From: Diorhabda sublineata
Lineage: Eukaryota; Arthropoda; Insecta; Coleoptera; Chrysomelidae
Direction of reading: 5' to 3'
Length of the DNA: 64,000 bases
Assembly: GCF_026230105.1 (NCBI RefSeq)
Contig: NC_079475.1
Coordinates: 15,144,125 to 15,208,124 of the forward strand
Positions within the stretch are counted from its first letter, which is position 1, and every line of letters starts with the position of its first letter. The translations under genes and the position numbers were made by a program. Under the pieces are notes generated by a model, which saw only the letters and a program-made list of their open reading frames with translations, made no database searches and had not been told where the DNA came from. Shown piece by piece: positions 1 to 11,754 of this stretch.

Positions 1-77
1 TGCCTCTGAATTTCTTAGTATCCAGAGGGAACTACGTGTTAACCTTTTTGAATGCCGATTAATTTGTATCTTTTATA

Positions 78-1106
78 TCAATGTTCTTCTTCGTCATTTT
101 CGTCTTCTTTGAATTTGTTATTTTTATATAAAGTTTGTACAGCTTCTGATACATCTTCTAATTTTAAATCAAGCTCTGGATAATTATTGATGAAATTTTC
201 AATGAAAATCGGATCGTTCAACATTTCTAAAAATTCAACGTTTTCTGCAACGGAATTATGTTCATTTTGTAATGACATTCTTATAGCATAAATGAGTTGT
301 TGACCATCAGTAAGCTGTGAGAAATCAATATCATTTTCAGCTGCGTTGTTTTGTTCATCATGGTCCATCGATTCGTTACTTTCTTGAGTCACTGCGTTTG
401 CAGCGTTAGCTCTATTTATGCGGGCCTCTTCTTCTCTCAGAGAAAGAAACAACGCCATTGCTAACTCTGGATCATCTTCATAATCAAATCCAATGTCCAT
501 TGGTGTTTGCTCCAATAAATTTTCAGCTGCAGCAGCACTTTCTAGTAGAGGAGTGGTAAGTAAGGTGTCTGATATATTACGACCTTCTGCAATTGTTATC
601 AAATGATTGTTGGAACCATCTTTTCCGTTGAGTGTAGAAATGAATTCATTTAGTATATCACTGTTTACTTTATCTTCTCCGAAACTAATGATATCCACTG
701 TAACTTTTTCTTTTTTAAGCTGTTTAGCAAGCTGTAATAATTTATTTTCTTCGTTAGTTACAGGGCTAGCAACAAAAACAGTAATGCGTGTTTTATGATT
801 TTTAGCTTCTCTATGTTTTAGAGCCAAGTGGGCTGTTTTAATTCCACGATATAAATCTATTTTTCCATTAGGTTGTACTGAATGAAGTTTGGAATATAAT
901 CGTCCGATATCGTTGGTAAGATTCATTAGCACTTCTTGATTCACTAGGGATAATAAACCTACTTTATTTTCTGGATGAGAACGAAGCTTTGATCGGGTTA
1001 ACATGTATACGGCATCTTGTTGAGCAAGTAATCTTGTTGGAGGAAAATCGCCGTTCCGCATATAATCGCTGTCGTCTACACATATCATTGTACTTTCCAA
1101 TACCAT
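78..1106 (-). CDS. Rpn10: 26S proteasome regulatory subunit Rpn10/PSMD4 (ubiquitin receptor), intronless
   Basis: The product is 342 residues from an ATG start. Rpn10 sits in the base/lid hinge of the 19S regulatory particle and captures ubiquitylated substrates. Residues 1-190 match the VWA domain (start MVLESTMICVDDSDYMRNGD, later KIDLYRGIKTAHLALKHR and LNGKDG). Two ubiquitin-interacting motifs are visible: UIM1 near 212-228 (DPELAMALFLSL) and UIM2 near 268-281 (GQQLIYAIRMSL), both with the core Ala and Ser. An acidic tail ends the protein. Family members are usually about 375-400 residues, so this one is short in the linker and C-terminus. The whole frame is uninterrupted, and many VWA positions differ from the common animal sequence. 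That fits either an intron-poor native gene or a functional retrocopy. No poly-A tract is seen in the 77 bases available downstream. Confidence 0.93.
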   Translation of the reverse strand: MVLESTMICVDDSDYMRNGDFPPTRLLAQQDAVYMLTRSKLRSHPENKVGLLSLVNQEVLMNLTNDIGRLYSKLHSVQPNGKIDLYRGIKTAHLALKHREAKNHKTRITVFVASPVTNEENKLLQLAKQLKKEKVTVDIISFGEDKVNSDILNEFISTLNGKDGSNNHLITIAEGRNISDTLLTTPLLESAAAAENLLEQTPMDIGFDYEDDPELAMALFLSLREEEARINRANAANAVTQESNESMDHDEQNNAAENDIDFSQLTDGQQLIYAIRMSLQNEHNSVAENVEFLEMLNDPIFIENFINNYPELDLKLEDVSEAVQTLYKNNKFKEDENDEEEH

Positions 1107-1254
1107 ATTTTACTACATATCAATTATATCTGCAACAATTTTTCACATTAGAAAGTTAAATTCCTAATTATTTTTTATTCAGGGTAACTTATGACCATAT
1201 ATCGTATTGTATGCTGTATTAGAATGACAGAATACTTTTAAGATGAGAGATAGA

Positions 1255-1576
1255 TCTATAATCTGCTGTCATGACTCTATTTTACCAATAGTTCTACAGT
1301 AGATGCTCTTCCGAACGGTCTAACCTAATTCCACCTAGAGCAGTTTTTGCAAGACCTACTGGATAGGTAGACGTGGCTCATGAACACCAAGTTCGCCAGC
1401 AAACATCAATTTATCGGGACTCTTTTCTTTGGAGAAATCCAAGCTCGGGGAATCAGATACCAAGGCACACTATTACCTACAGAAGTTCAAGATCAATATC
1501 CACAGGCATCTCTACACTTGAACTACTCGAGTGTAATAGGATTTACCGTTTTGTGCTCGTTTTTTACTTAAAAAAG
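1255..1576 (+). mobile_element. 3' end of a jockey/CR1-type LINE (family A), truncated
   Basis: The reading resembles the C-terminus of a LINE polyprotein that ends in sites like LFYR.Y...CSSEL and ADVAHEHQV, with several frame breaks. The same segment recurs at 27955-28090 (+), 39436-40470 (-) and 51190-51895 (+). All copies share the block around gacgtggctcatgaacacc or its downstream tail. The element ends near a short A-run (acttaaaaaag), as expected for target-primed insertion. It is 5'-truncated and non-functional. Confidence 0.7.
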
Positions 1577-2660
1577 GCATTCAATGAGCTGGCCTACCAA
1601 TGGGTGGTAGCGCTACTCTAGATATCTTGACATAGGAGATTCAGGTGCACTGAAAATTCCAAAGAGATTTAAATTCTTATTCGCAGATTAAGGAACATCT
1701 TAAGCGGAAAATTGAAGAGTGATTCTTCAACGCCCAACTATGCCCGGAAGATTTTCCAATTTTCAACAGCCTCCATAGCCGAAAGAGGTGGCGGGACAAA
1801 GGGATTATTGAAGCAGTTAGGACCAATAGGGACTCCCCAAAATTAGTAATTAAGTTTATATCTACTAATGAATTATTATTTCGATTTTGTGTGTGTTACT
1901 TGGTGAATATTAAATCAATTCAATAGAAGAATCATATATTTGATAGATATCAATATTTACCTAGTTTTTAGATTGTTTTGAGCTGGGAAATTATGAACCT
2001 CTTCCAACAAAATTTCGTGGAGGCTTGACATTACACTAAGATTTATGTAGGCTGATTCTTTGATACGTTATGAATTACATTTTATCAAAAATAGAATTTA
2101 AATGGGAATCTGATTTATATTCAAATATACACTTTATTATCTTTGGTAACATCAATTTGGTAATTTTCCAAAAATTAAATAATAAAAAACTATGACAGTT
2201 TTGCGGATCACTTATCACAATACTGATAATAAAATGACAGTTATGACACGGAGCTTCACTAATATATAGACAAGTTTCCATTTTGAAGTCGAAAATAAGC
2301 TATATAAACTATTAAGTTCATCAAAATAAACAAAATTCCATATGAAAATCCCTATTTCTACCTTCATTCCTTCTTATGGGCCTATTGAATAAAATAAAAA
2401 TATCTCTAATTAATTTTATTATAACATTCGATGTTGTGTATATAGAACTTGTTAGAATTGGATTTTATTGATATATTTTCGGCCACTTCGTAACTAAATA
2501 GTATTCTGCGTTTATGTTCATAGTTGGGTGAGTTTATCTTGTGCTATTAAAAAGTAGGAACGGCTGATGTCTTTTGGAAAGCTAATCAGACACTTGGCTT
2601 GAACATTTTAACGCAACTAATCAAACTGTGAAGCTGGCCTCAGTGCTTGAGCCTCGCCCC
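1577..2660. other. No recognisable gene
   Basis: AT-rich sequence with only short accidental ORFs. The 1580-1830 part is slightly richer in GC and could be an older repeat that I do not recognise. Nothing else is supported. Confidence 0.5.
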
Positions 2661-3660
2661 GGTGAGTGCTAGCACTAACTGATGACGAGGTCTGCAGTTT
2701 ACTCTTCCTCCATGCATCAGTGGCATTTCAGAAAAATAACAGAGATAAGAAGAGGAATATATGGAAACGGAAGAAGGAGATATTACATAGACAGAAGAAG
2801 TTTAGGATGAAGATAGGAGTGAAAAAAAGAGATAGAATAATAAAAGCAATAGAAGGGAAGAACTATAAACTGAAGAAAATAATTGGCTACAAAAACCTAA
2901 ACCGATAAAAATGGAGAGATTAGTATGTGCAGACGATAAAGTAATAGAAGCAGATACGTTTATGAAAAAGAGAGAAAAAGTAGACATTTGTATAAACACA
3001 ATAAAAGACCTGACAATGAAAGTACTTATCAAGAAGTGCTAAGGAATAGTAGTAAATAAAAACAGAATATGAAGAAGATTTATTAATGAAAATATAACGA
3101 GTAGATACAGTGACCTCATTTGAATATCTGGGATAAATTTTCACAGAAGACGGAATAATAAATATAAAAATAGTAAACAGAGTAAGAAAAGTACACAAGT
3201 GAAACTTATGAACAAAAATATACGGAATAGATTAGTAGTAAAAGAGATGAAACAACTAAAAAAAATAGCAGGGAAAATTAGTATGGATGGGATGCAATGG
3301 ACAACAAATATTTGGACTATGTTGAAAATTGTACAGATCCTTAAAGAGAAGAGCACCACTAAGCATTATAAGAAAAGTGATAATAGCAAAGAGTTATATG
3401 AAAATAAGGAAAGGAAAACCTAGGAAAATTTGTCTACAATAAGTAGCACAGAAAGAAAAAATGAAGGGGAAAACAATACAGCAAATGAACAGGATAACGA
3501 AGGATTGGAAAGAGTGGAAAAAATGGATGGGAAGAGAACGATAATTAAAATCGCAACGCTCGACAGTGCCTTAAGAGTTCTAGCGAAGATAAACTTGGTC
3601 AGGGAAGAAGCAATGGAATCCGGCCTTCCATCAAACATTAACATTAAAAGTTGTTTGTTT
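2661..3660 (+). mobile_element. RTE-like LINE reverse transcriptase relic
   Basis: Broken plus-strand reading. Around 2912-3180 a reverse-transcriptase palm-like stretch contains CADD where YADD is expected, followed by TMKVLIKK, VVNKNRI and an FEYLG-like piece (here split as DLI*ISGI). Around 3415-3530 there is a C-terminal GKPRK...KDWKEWKKW motif typical of RTE-type polyproteins. Multiple stops and frameshifts show it is dead. The N-terminal endonuclease is missing. Confidence 0.55.
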
Positions 3661-3689
3661 CACTAGACCAGTTCCATGCATAAACAAAA

Positions 3690-4640
3690 TATTGTGTTAC
3701 CATAGCAACGAACAATAACTTATTAGAAGTGTCAGTGTAAAGTTTGACGAGTATCGAGCCATCATCAAGTACCTGAGCTAAAAGGTAAGCAGATTCATGA
3801 AGGTATGCTTAATACCCTTGGTAATCAATGTACTTCGTATGCGACCATTAAAAATTGAACTGCAAGTTTCAAAAGAGGTAAATTTTCCATTGAAGGTGAT
3901 GATCGATCGGGAAGGCCAGTTTCTGTGTCAGTCCCCGAAAATATCGATGTTCATTGGGTTAAAACGAATATCTGAAGCACTGAATATTTCAAACGAACGC
4001 GTTCACCATATAGTTCACATCAATTTGGACATGAGAAAAATTGCTAAAAAAGGGATCTCCAAATGTTTGAATGTTGACCAAAAGCGTGCAAAGGTGGAAT
4101 GGCGACACTCTGGTATTCCAAGACCTAAGAAGTTGCGTGTCCAAAAATCTGCTAAAAAAGTTCTTGCTTCAGTTTTTTGGTATTGCCATGGAGTAATTAT
4201 GATTGATTTTTTGAATAAGGGTAGAACAATAACTGGAGATTATTATTCGACATACTGACCAATATACGGGAAAAAATTCAAAAAAAAAAGACGCGGAAAG
4301 CTATCCAAAGGTGTATTGTTTTTGCAGGACAACGCCGCTGCACACAAATCTCATGTTGCCATGCAAAAAATTCGTGATTTACGCTTTGAATTAGAACACC
4401 CCACTTATTCACCAGATTTGGCTCCGTCCGTTCGTTTAAAACGTCGTAAATTTTCTTCCAACGAAGAGGTAATAAAAGCTGAGGAGGTGGTTTGAAGATC
4501 AAGAAGAAACATTTTTTTTGAAAGGTTTAGAGACGTTGCAGGTTGGCTGTAATAAATGTATCCAATTAAGAAGAGAATATGTTGAGTTATAAAATATTTT
4601 GACATTGAAATTTTTGTTTGGTTCTATAGTAGGCTAAGAA
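3690..4640 (+). mobile_element. mariner transposase relic
   Basis: The N-terminal part gives EYRAIIKYLS, then ISEALNISNERVHHIV, a helix-turn-helix signature of mariner transposases. The C-terminal part reads VLFLQDNAAAHKSHVAMQKI (second catalytic Asp) and ELEHPTYSPDLAPS, where the third catalytic Asp of DYYLFP is lost. A stop near 4256 and frameshifts interrupt it. An internal deletion lies between the HTH and the first catalytic Asp (MSRRFVT.DETW-like segment absent). Terminal repeats were not resolved. Confidence 0.75.
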
Positions 4641-5015
4641 TTTTTCAATATATCCTCCTATGTAAGTCATGAAAACTATTAAAACACCGTGATTCGAGGA
4701 AGAATAGCCCCTGTTTCACATTTGTGATTTCACTACCTCTAAACATTACCATTTTATTTCAATCATATAATTGTCATACGATTGGTAAGTTTAGTTTTTC
4801 TCAAAGATTTAACTTATTGAGTATTTGTGTAAAAACATCATCGAATTGATATATCCGCTATTGTATATTTTGATTTAATCTAGAAGTAAAGTTTGAAAAC
4901 ATCTTTAGTCACGGTGGATGAATTTCAATGATCGTTCAAATGCTGCTGAAAAGCCTTGACGGAGACAAATTATTTACTCGTAGACAAAAAATAAATGAGG
5001 TCCTGATTGAACCGT
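4641..5015. other. No recognisable gene
   Basis: AT-rich sequence; nothing recognised. Confidence 0.5.
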
Positions 5016-5290
5016 TAGCCTGGGTCGTGACATTTGACAGAGCTAAGCCCTCTCCTCTTTAACACCATTATGGACGAAGTATTAAGAAACTTACGTGTAA
5101 AGGATATCGAATGAACAACCTTGAAATTCAAATTCTGTGTCCATGTCGCCGTATGGTGAAGAGGACGTCTAGTAAAATACAATGATTCAAAAAAACTAAA
5201 TGAATAAATTATCAAAAATGCCATCAACCTGCTAAATGAAAGTTGTAGGTATTTATTCCTTTGGATGTGGTAATGTTAAAGGGGAAGTAA
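5016..5290 (+). mobile_element. Short reverse-transcriptase relic of an RTE-like LINE
   Basis: The plus-strand frames read ALSSFNTIMDEVLRNLRVK and GYRMNNLEIQILCPCRRMV, matching the LSPLLFN..MDE and YADDMV region of RTE-type reverse transcriptases. The catalytic YADD is replaced by PCRR and the frame shifts at least twice. Only about 270 bp of the element are present. Confidence 0.55.
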
Positions 5291-5572
5291 AGAGGCAACA
5301 AGAATATCCAAATGTAATACATCAATCCTGGTAAACATCAATTTTAGTTATACGAAATATTTTTATCCTTAGCTGTTACAGTAGCATTAATATTTTAAGA
5401 ATAAAATTATAAATTTTAATTGAACTGTTTAGTCTTGCAGTTTTCTTCTTTATATTGTGTTAATGTCTACTTAATATATTTTACAAATAATGAGATGTCT
5501 GTCCCATTTATCACAATCATTTCAAGGAACCTAATATATGATATTAATACTTTTTTGATAATTTGATTTTAG

Positions 5573-5597
5573 TTGAGAGGAAAGTTCTTAAGTGCAA
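5573..5597 (+). CDS. Very tentative micro-exon of the host gene at 9939-28437
   Basis: The acceptor ttttgataatttgattttag is followed by 25 nt and a gtattt donor. The open frame reads ERKVLKC plus two leftover bases, which fit the phase of the exon at 9939. A segment this short can arise by chance and the donor is weak. It is listed only because its phase agrees with the chain downstream. The rest of 5291-5770 shows nothing. Confidence 0.12.
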
Positions 5598-5774
5598 GTA
5601 TTTGATAAGGATAATAATATTTCTCTAAATCTCTAATGCAATTATGCAGCAACTGCGTTAGTGATTTTTTCAAAAATGTTAATTTTAGTTCACAAAATGT
5701 GTAGATTCATTTTATTCAGAACAAAAATCCACATTTGTGAAGTAGAAAAATTACGATTTTCTGAAAACATACAG

Positions 5775-6830
5775 TAAAGGCGATTATATCAGATGCTCAG
5801 AATGTTGTCCATTAACTTAACTTAATACAACAAGCCATACTATTTTTAAAACTTTGCAATATATTTTGTAACATCCCTGACTGCTGAATTCTTCTTATCT
5901 TTGTCGTAATCCTATCTACTAATTTCTGCATATTGGTAGGTTTTGTTTTACAAACTATGTTTCTTAAGTGACCCCACAAGAAATAGTCTAAATGATTCAT
6001 GTCTGGTGACCGCGGAGGCCATTCAATGAAACCAAGCCTTCCAATCCATATTCTGGGAAGCACATTATTTAAGTATTGCCTCACCACACACACATATTGC
6101 CAAGTATTGTCGTTTGGGGTATTGTTGTTGAAAATTTCTAATAATGAAGTTTTTCTTTAAATTTAATGGAAAAAACCTACATGGATTTGGAAATATACGA
6201 GCCAAGTCAGGTATAATACTATTTTTCAATAAATATAAATACGCCAAACCATTTAAGTTAACCCAAATGAAAAAGAGACCAATTCTTTTGTTGCCTATTA
6301 TTCTAGCCTATACCTTCAGTTTTTCGAGATATTGGGTGTGGAATTAACGCGTTCAAGGAGGATTGTTACGTGACCAGTATCTACAATTATGCCTGATCAC
6401 AAAACATAACATGACTTAAAAAATGTGGATCGTTTTCATTGCAATATTTTTCCATCATTACGTCTGCAAATTCTTTACGTCTATTAAAAGCGTCATCTCA
6501 CAATTCTTGAACCAACGTTACTTTGCACGGATGGAATTTATTATAAAGTATAATTTTCATTACCGATGTTTGCGAATTGTCAAATTCCCTGGATATTTGT
6601 CTTTTAATGAAGTGTGGATCGTCTTCTAACAGGACACAAACATCTAAAGATTTGTTTTCAGTTGATGCAGTTTTTCTGCATCCTGATTTGGATAAATATT
6701 TTACTGCACCAGCTTTGTTAAACTTTTTTACTAATTCACTGACAGTAGATCTTGTTATGGGATTTCGGTTAGGATATAAATTATTAAAGATATTACACGT
6801 TTATTGTTGATTTCTACGCCATATCCAACT
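5775..6830 (-). mobile_element. Decayed Tc1/mariner-superfamily transposon (DUF4817/DDE_3-type)
   Basis: Read on the minus strand, nearly the whole transposase can be followed through several frames. An N-terminal HTH gives RSTVSELVKKFNKAGAVKYL then SGCRKTASTENKSLDV. A middle part gives FHPCKVTLVQEL, FNRRKEFADVMMEKY and SHVMFCDQA (first catalytic Asp). The C-terminal part gives LNGLAYLYLLKNSIIPDLA, RQYLNNVLPRIWIGR and IEWPPRSPDMNHLDYFLWGH. This order matches the insect transposases with a DUF4817-like HTH. Numerous stops and shifts make it inactive. The WFQQDGAPPH-like segment with the second Asp is lost. No terminal repeats were confirmed. Confidence 0.75.
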
Positions 6831-8540
6831 ATCATTAAAATATTAATTCGTTTTTTTTTTCAAATAAACGATTCATTGTGACTTTCAATAAACTTCAACT
6901 ATGATAATTTATTGAAACGGCAAACAAATAAATGTGTTATTTTAACCACGTAAATGTAGCTATAAGTCCGACATTATTATATACAGTATCAAGAACATTA
7001 GATGAAAAATAATAAGTATTTCTTGAGGATTCTTAAAAGCGAAAAATATACAGGGTGATCTATTTGAAATAACAAAGTTCATTATTTCTCATGAAAAATG
7101 ATCGGACAACAATGTAAATACCACTATAATACCGGCAGTTTCTCTCACTCATACTCACTCTGTATATTTTCTGACCTATTTAGCGATGTTACTAAAATTT
7201 TTCCACACAGAACTTCACAAAACGTTAAACTACAACATTGTAATTATCAATTACCGCTGTAAATACAATTACCGCAGACATTTGAATTGTTAATAAAATT
7301 CAAGAAGAAACAGAGTCTGCACTCTTGGTTTCTCTTATGAAAATTTATGGTAGCTTTTGGTTTCCCATTCCTCTCTAAACAATCGCTTATGCGAAACCAC
7401 TGAAGAGAATATGAACAATATATATGTTAATTCTGGATATTCATTTAGAATCATGTCTCTCTACCATAGTAATTCAAATTTCCTCGAACATTTGTCGTTA
7501 ATTATTTGTCAGATTAATAGAATTTCAATAATTATTATATGACGTATAGATTAGTTTTTCTAGTCTTCTAAAATATGTTAATGATCAGTTTAGTTAGGAA
7601 ATTTTGATGGGAGAAAGAGACAAGACAAAACAAGCTAAATCTGACTGGTTTCCAAAATAGTGTACAGAGATTGAGGATTGAGGAATTGGATAAAACGCAC
7701 AACAAATTTATTTGATGATGATAGAGAAGGGGTCTACAGAATAAAGCCATTGCAAATGAAAAAAATGGATCCCCGTGGGATTATTTTAATTGTAGTTACT
7801 TACAATCATTTGTCTACGTCTATAAACGAGAGATCTGTGTGGATTTGGAAATGGTTAATTGTTTATTTTGTTAACAAAGTAAATACAAGAAAAACCGTTA
7901 CTTCATTTCTATGTTGAGCAAAACAGCAAAGCAGCTTCATTGAGAAAACGATGTTAAGAATATTTTCTTTTTTTAAGGGAACCAATGGATATCAGAGAAA
8001 AAATATACTTCTACCATTACATAATACTAAGTTAGGAATGATAAAGCGGTTTGTCAAATTGATGGACAAAAGAGTTTTAATTTCATTTGTAGAAAATTTC
8101 CGAAACTCAATATGGGAAAGTTGAACCTTGGATGATCCTCAAATACGGCAATTGCTGAAAGATACTGATTATATCAATTATATGCAAATTAAGTTTTGAA
8201 CAGTTTTGTGTCGATAGACGAAAATTTTCTAGGTACCTAAACATAAAGCGCCAAATTATGAGGAAATTATGCTAAATAGGATAACAAATTTCCAGATTCT
8301 TGGAGCAAATATGAATATTTAATTATACTTTCCATACAGTAATCTATAATTTAGAAAATTATGGTGAGGAACGAAGCGTTTTCACCAGGATTTAAAAGTG
8401 ATCGAAGGAAGGTATAAGTGTCGTTGGGGTCCTCAAATAATTGCAGAACGCTTTTTATTGAAATATGTCATATGTGTTCGACATTTTCGTCTATATTTAC
8501 TTAATTTTTTTAATCAATACTCACACAATTAACTTGTTTG
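6831..8540. other. No recognisable gene; one short transposon-end-like segment
   Basis: Mostly AT-rich unique-looking sequence. At 7050-7168 a segment begins tatacagggtga and ends in its near-complement tcactctgtata, suggesting a ~115-bp MITE remnant. The short ORFs at 7357, 7568 and 7678 have no recognisable motifs. Confidence 0.4.
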
Positions 8541-9325
8541 TTATTCTATTTCGATGTTCCTTATGTTGATTGATATCTTCTGATGTCTATTGACGGTCAA
8601 CATGCGTCTACTTTTATTATATCTTGTCGATTAACAGTTCATTGAAATCAATTCAGGTCGATTGTCACTTCATATTGGTTGATGTCTTTTGATGTTTATT
8701 AACGTTTATTAATCGCATCAAATCATGTATATTCAGATGAATTGGCATCTACTTTTGTCAGATCTTCTCAATCAATATTCCATTGAAGTCCATCGAGGTC
8801 AATTGTCACTTCATTGTTGTTTGATTTCTTCTGATGTTTATTGACGTCGAATCACATCAATTCATGTATATTCAGATGAATTGGCATCCACTTTTGTCAG
8901 ATCTTCTGGATCAATAGTCCATTGAAGTCGATCGAGGTCAATTGTCACTTCATTGTTGTTTGATGCCTTTTGATGTTTATTGACGTCAAATCACATTAAT
9001 TCATGTATATTCAGATGAATTAGCATCTAATTTTGTCAAATCTTCTCGATCAGCAGTCCATTGATATCGATCGAGGTCAATTATCACTTCATTGATGTTC
9101 GATTTCTCTTGATGTCTATTGACGTCGATTGAGGTCGAATAACATCATTTCGTGTATATTCAGATGAATTGGCATCTACTGTTGTCAGATCTTCTCGATC
9201 AACAGTCCATTGAAGTCAATCGAGTCATTGTCACTTCATTGTTTGGACTGATGGACATCGATTGAGGTCGAATCACATAAATTCATGTATATTCAGGTCA
9301 ATTGGCGTCTACTTTTACTACTAGA
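8541..9325. repeat. Minisatellite array with a ~139-bp period, about 5.5 units
   Basis: The anchor cagatgaattggcatct (or a one- to few-base variant) recurs at 8734, 8873, 9012, 9161 and 9294, giving steps of 139, 139, 149 and 133 bp. A more diverged unit precedes it from about 8545. Each unit carries attgacgtcgaatcacatca, a tcgatcaacagtccattgaa-like stretch and cgaggtcaattgtcacttca. Units differ from one another by several substitutions and small indels, so the array is not freshly amplified. It has no coding potential. Confidence 0.9.
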
Positions 9326-9654
9326 GATTGATAAATTGTGAACATTAGTATATCCAAAATCAAATTTATATCAAGGGAAACAAGACCACTGATCACCAGT
9401 GTTATTAGATTAGTTTTTAAAAGATAGTACAGATTATACCAAATTGGTGTAAATTCAGTTTATATTCCCTCAAAATTGAAATACTTACGTAAGAATACAT
9501 ACTGGACACCCGGTAGACCGCTACTATTTTAGCACATGCAAAAACATTAAATTATTCAACTCACATTCTATCTACCTGGAGGAAACTTCGAAAGTTAAAT
9601 TTTATCATTAATTGAGATGACTGTATAATACTTTACACCTTTCAATATCCTCGT

Positions 9655-9882
9655 GTGACGAATCTATTAAAACCTATTTTCGATAGACTTTTTCCATCTA
9701 TATTCTCAACAGCACAACTTCAACCTCTTCAAACGCAACGTTCAAAGGCAGTCAAGAAGAACTTTTTCGATGGAGAACGTGCCTACAATTCACAATTAGT
9801 TAAATATAATATCGACATTGGTTTCACATTCATTCCTTCAAATACTGATATTTGCTTTTTGCACTTAGAGAATTGGAAATAA
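9655..9882 (+). other. Unassigned ORF of 75 codons
   Basis: An open frame without a convincing match. The stretch KAVKKNFFDGERAYNSQLV vaguely recalls the C-terminal part of retroelement integrases, where F..G..V/AY motifs occur, but this is weak. It lies just 5' of a possible exon at 9939 but is in a different frame and followed by stops. It could be a retroelement fragment or chance. Confidence 0.2.
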
Positions 9883-9938
9883 CACTAGAAGTAAATAGTA
9901 AGTTCGATTTAATGGATGATTTTTGTCGAACGTGCTAG

Positions 9939-10036
9939 ACTGGATGAAATCGAATTTACTGTAATGTGGAAAAGACAATGGTATATCCACAATTATCATC
10001 CCTATATAGAAATTGGAATCAAGGATATCAAAAAAG
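9939..10036 (+). CDS. Candidate internal exon (host gene set 1)
   Basis: 98 nt, read as 1 + 32 codons + 1, bounded by a gctag acceptor (weak pyrimidine tract) and a gtagtt donor. The product begins LDEIEFTVMWKRQWYIHNYH and continues PYIEIGIKDIKK, a plausible folded-protein composition. The trailing G joins the GG of the exon at 16264 in phase. The product is not recognised. The chief doubt is the poor acceptor. Confidence 0.28.
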
Positions 10037-10039
10037 GTA

Positions 10040-11200
10040 GTTTCATATATTTCTTCTATTTATTTATGCATTCGTTTAGTTTTTACAAATATATGAATAC
10101 TTATATAAGTTACACAAGTATCGTAATTGAATTTTTGAACTCAAATTTCCAACAGTAAAAAAATTAAAATTATGAACACGTATCAAATACCCATGAAAAG
10201 ATTATAATCTCACTCTAGAATGTGGCAGATTGTTTTTCATCCATTCAAAAGCCCATATACATTCAAATTCTTACATCCTTAACACTAATTTATTGAAATA
10301 ATAATATCCCATTGTCGGGTTCTGGTTCTTCAGGATTAAAAGGGAGTCTTCTAAGCCGGTGGTAGGGAATATTAAGTTAGAATGGATTCTACAGAATAAA
10401 TAATATCATTTACTTGGTAATTTTCATGTACTACTGGTACAAACAAATTACCAAAAGTATAAATGTTCATCGTTAACATTAATGGAATGCTGCATTCTAC
10501 CACCCAATATTAACAATACAAGAAAAGTCATTTTCGTCTGAGGGATTGGAGTAAAGCTTACGAAAGCGTGCCGAAACTACCCGATCTTCACAGTTATCAG
10601 TGTTTTCGCAGATCTACGACAATTGGAACTAATTCATGTTCACTTAAAATTTTTGTGTGCCTTAAAAGACCAAAGGTTGTTTTTTGGTGGATGAAGTAAA
10701 CAGTAAAAAAGTAATAACGTGTAAGATTTATAGTTATAAGAATTAACAATAAGAATGTTTGAAGAGATAAACAGAGTACTTAAAACAGGGTTACGTAAAC
10801 AAATTAAATCAGTGATGTGTTAAAAATTTTCCTAATTTAAATTAGAAGATTTTCAATTATGATCTTTTATATTATTTTGGGTTTTATCGATTTTTTTAAA
10901 AGAATAACTATGTTTTATATTTTAGTTTGCAAATATAAGTGTGAAATAAATACGCAGCCTTAAGAAATATTTGTGAGGAAACTCTCCACAACGATGTATA
11001 AGAGGCACATTTTTGCTCCCATATTTCCGTGACAACTGGATTTATTAACATTTGTCAACAAAAAATATTTTATTTGACATATTCTACGATATTACTTGAA
11101 GGTAAATTCAGACCTCCAGACCTTTTAGAATTTTAATAGGCTTTTTGCTCTAATAAAGAGCAGTTACTTTTTTTAATTTATTGTTATTATTAAAAATAAT
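10040..11200. other. No recognisable gene
   Basis: AT-rich. Around 10350-10530 two segments (ggtagggaatattaagttag and ccacccaatattaacaatac) look like degraded inverted arms of a small foldback repeat. Nothing else is supported. Confidence 0.4.
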
Positions 11201-11204
11201 ACAA

Positions 11205-11336
11205 GTAGTACAAGCGTGTTGCAGAATTCAAGTTGGACACTTCATTTTGATTACCTTTGCTCAAATTTAGCGAGTCAAATCTTTATAATTCGGCAACTGA
11301 AATCTTGCATACGTATTAAGTTATTGAAAACTGTAT
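11205..11336 (+). mobile_element. Jockey-like LINE, left part of an interrupted copy
   Basis: The plus frame reads SSWTLHFDYLCSNLASQIF then IIRQLKSCIRIKLLKTV, a conserved post-reverse-transcriptase region of insect jockey-type LINEs (W..HI..LC.KLSSQIFVLRQL). It stops at the gtat duplicated by the gypsy insertion and resumes after it at 13972. Confidence 0.75.
11333..11336 (+). repeat. Left target-site duplication (gtat) of the gypsy element
   Basis: The four bases gtat precede the LTR start tgttacgt. The same four bases follow the LTR end acgttaca at 13968-13971. Ty3/gypsy elements commonly make 4-6 bp duplications. Removing one copy plus the element restores the LINE codons across the join. 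Confidence 0.85.
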
Positions 11337-11668
11337 TGTTACGTACAAGCTCGCGAAATGAGTTTTTAGGCCGGCCCTGTCCAGCTACAATAGAATTTTG
11401 AAATTCGGCGAATTCGCGCGGCAAATTTAACATTTTACATAAATAGCGGAAGCGCCTTAGATATGATAGCGGGCGGTTTATTTACAGTATTTATTGTAAA
11501 TAATTTCTAGGAAAGTCTATTTATTTATTTATTCTTTTTCCAAAATTTTGTAGAATTCTATTTATGGTATATAAATAAGTTTATATAAATACTCGTAGCG
11601 AAAAGAACGAGTTAGTAAAACCAATCGCAGACATTATTTGAGTGTAAATAAATACGATTAACGTTACA
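11337..11668 (+). repeat. 5' LTR
   Basis: 332 bp, begins tgttacgtac and ends aacgttaca. The last ~90 bp (agcgaaaagaacgagttagt then caatcgcagacattatttga) are clearly related to 13815-13860 of the 3' LTR. It is followed by aggtatcaggtgtgg, a possible but unassigned primer-binding site. Confidence 0.75.
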
Positions 11669-11754
11669 TAGGTATCAGGTGTGGAGTGTTGTAGATGAAT
11701 ACTGACATAAACATGGTCAAGAGACTAAGTGACCTGAAAGTGACAATACTATAG

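Noticed and set aside
607..798. Plus-strand ORF of 63 codons
   Set aside because: Antisense shadow of the Rpn10 reading frame; no motifs.
3420..3644. Minus-strand hydrophobic ORF
   Set aside because: Antisense of the purine-rich RTE-like relic; composition artefact.
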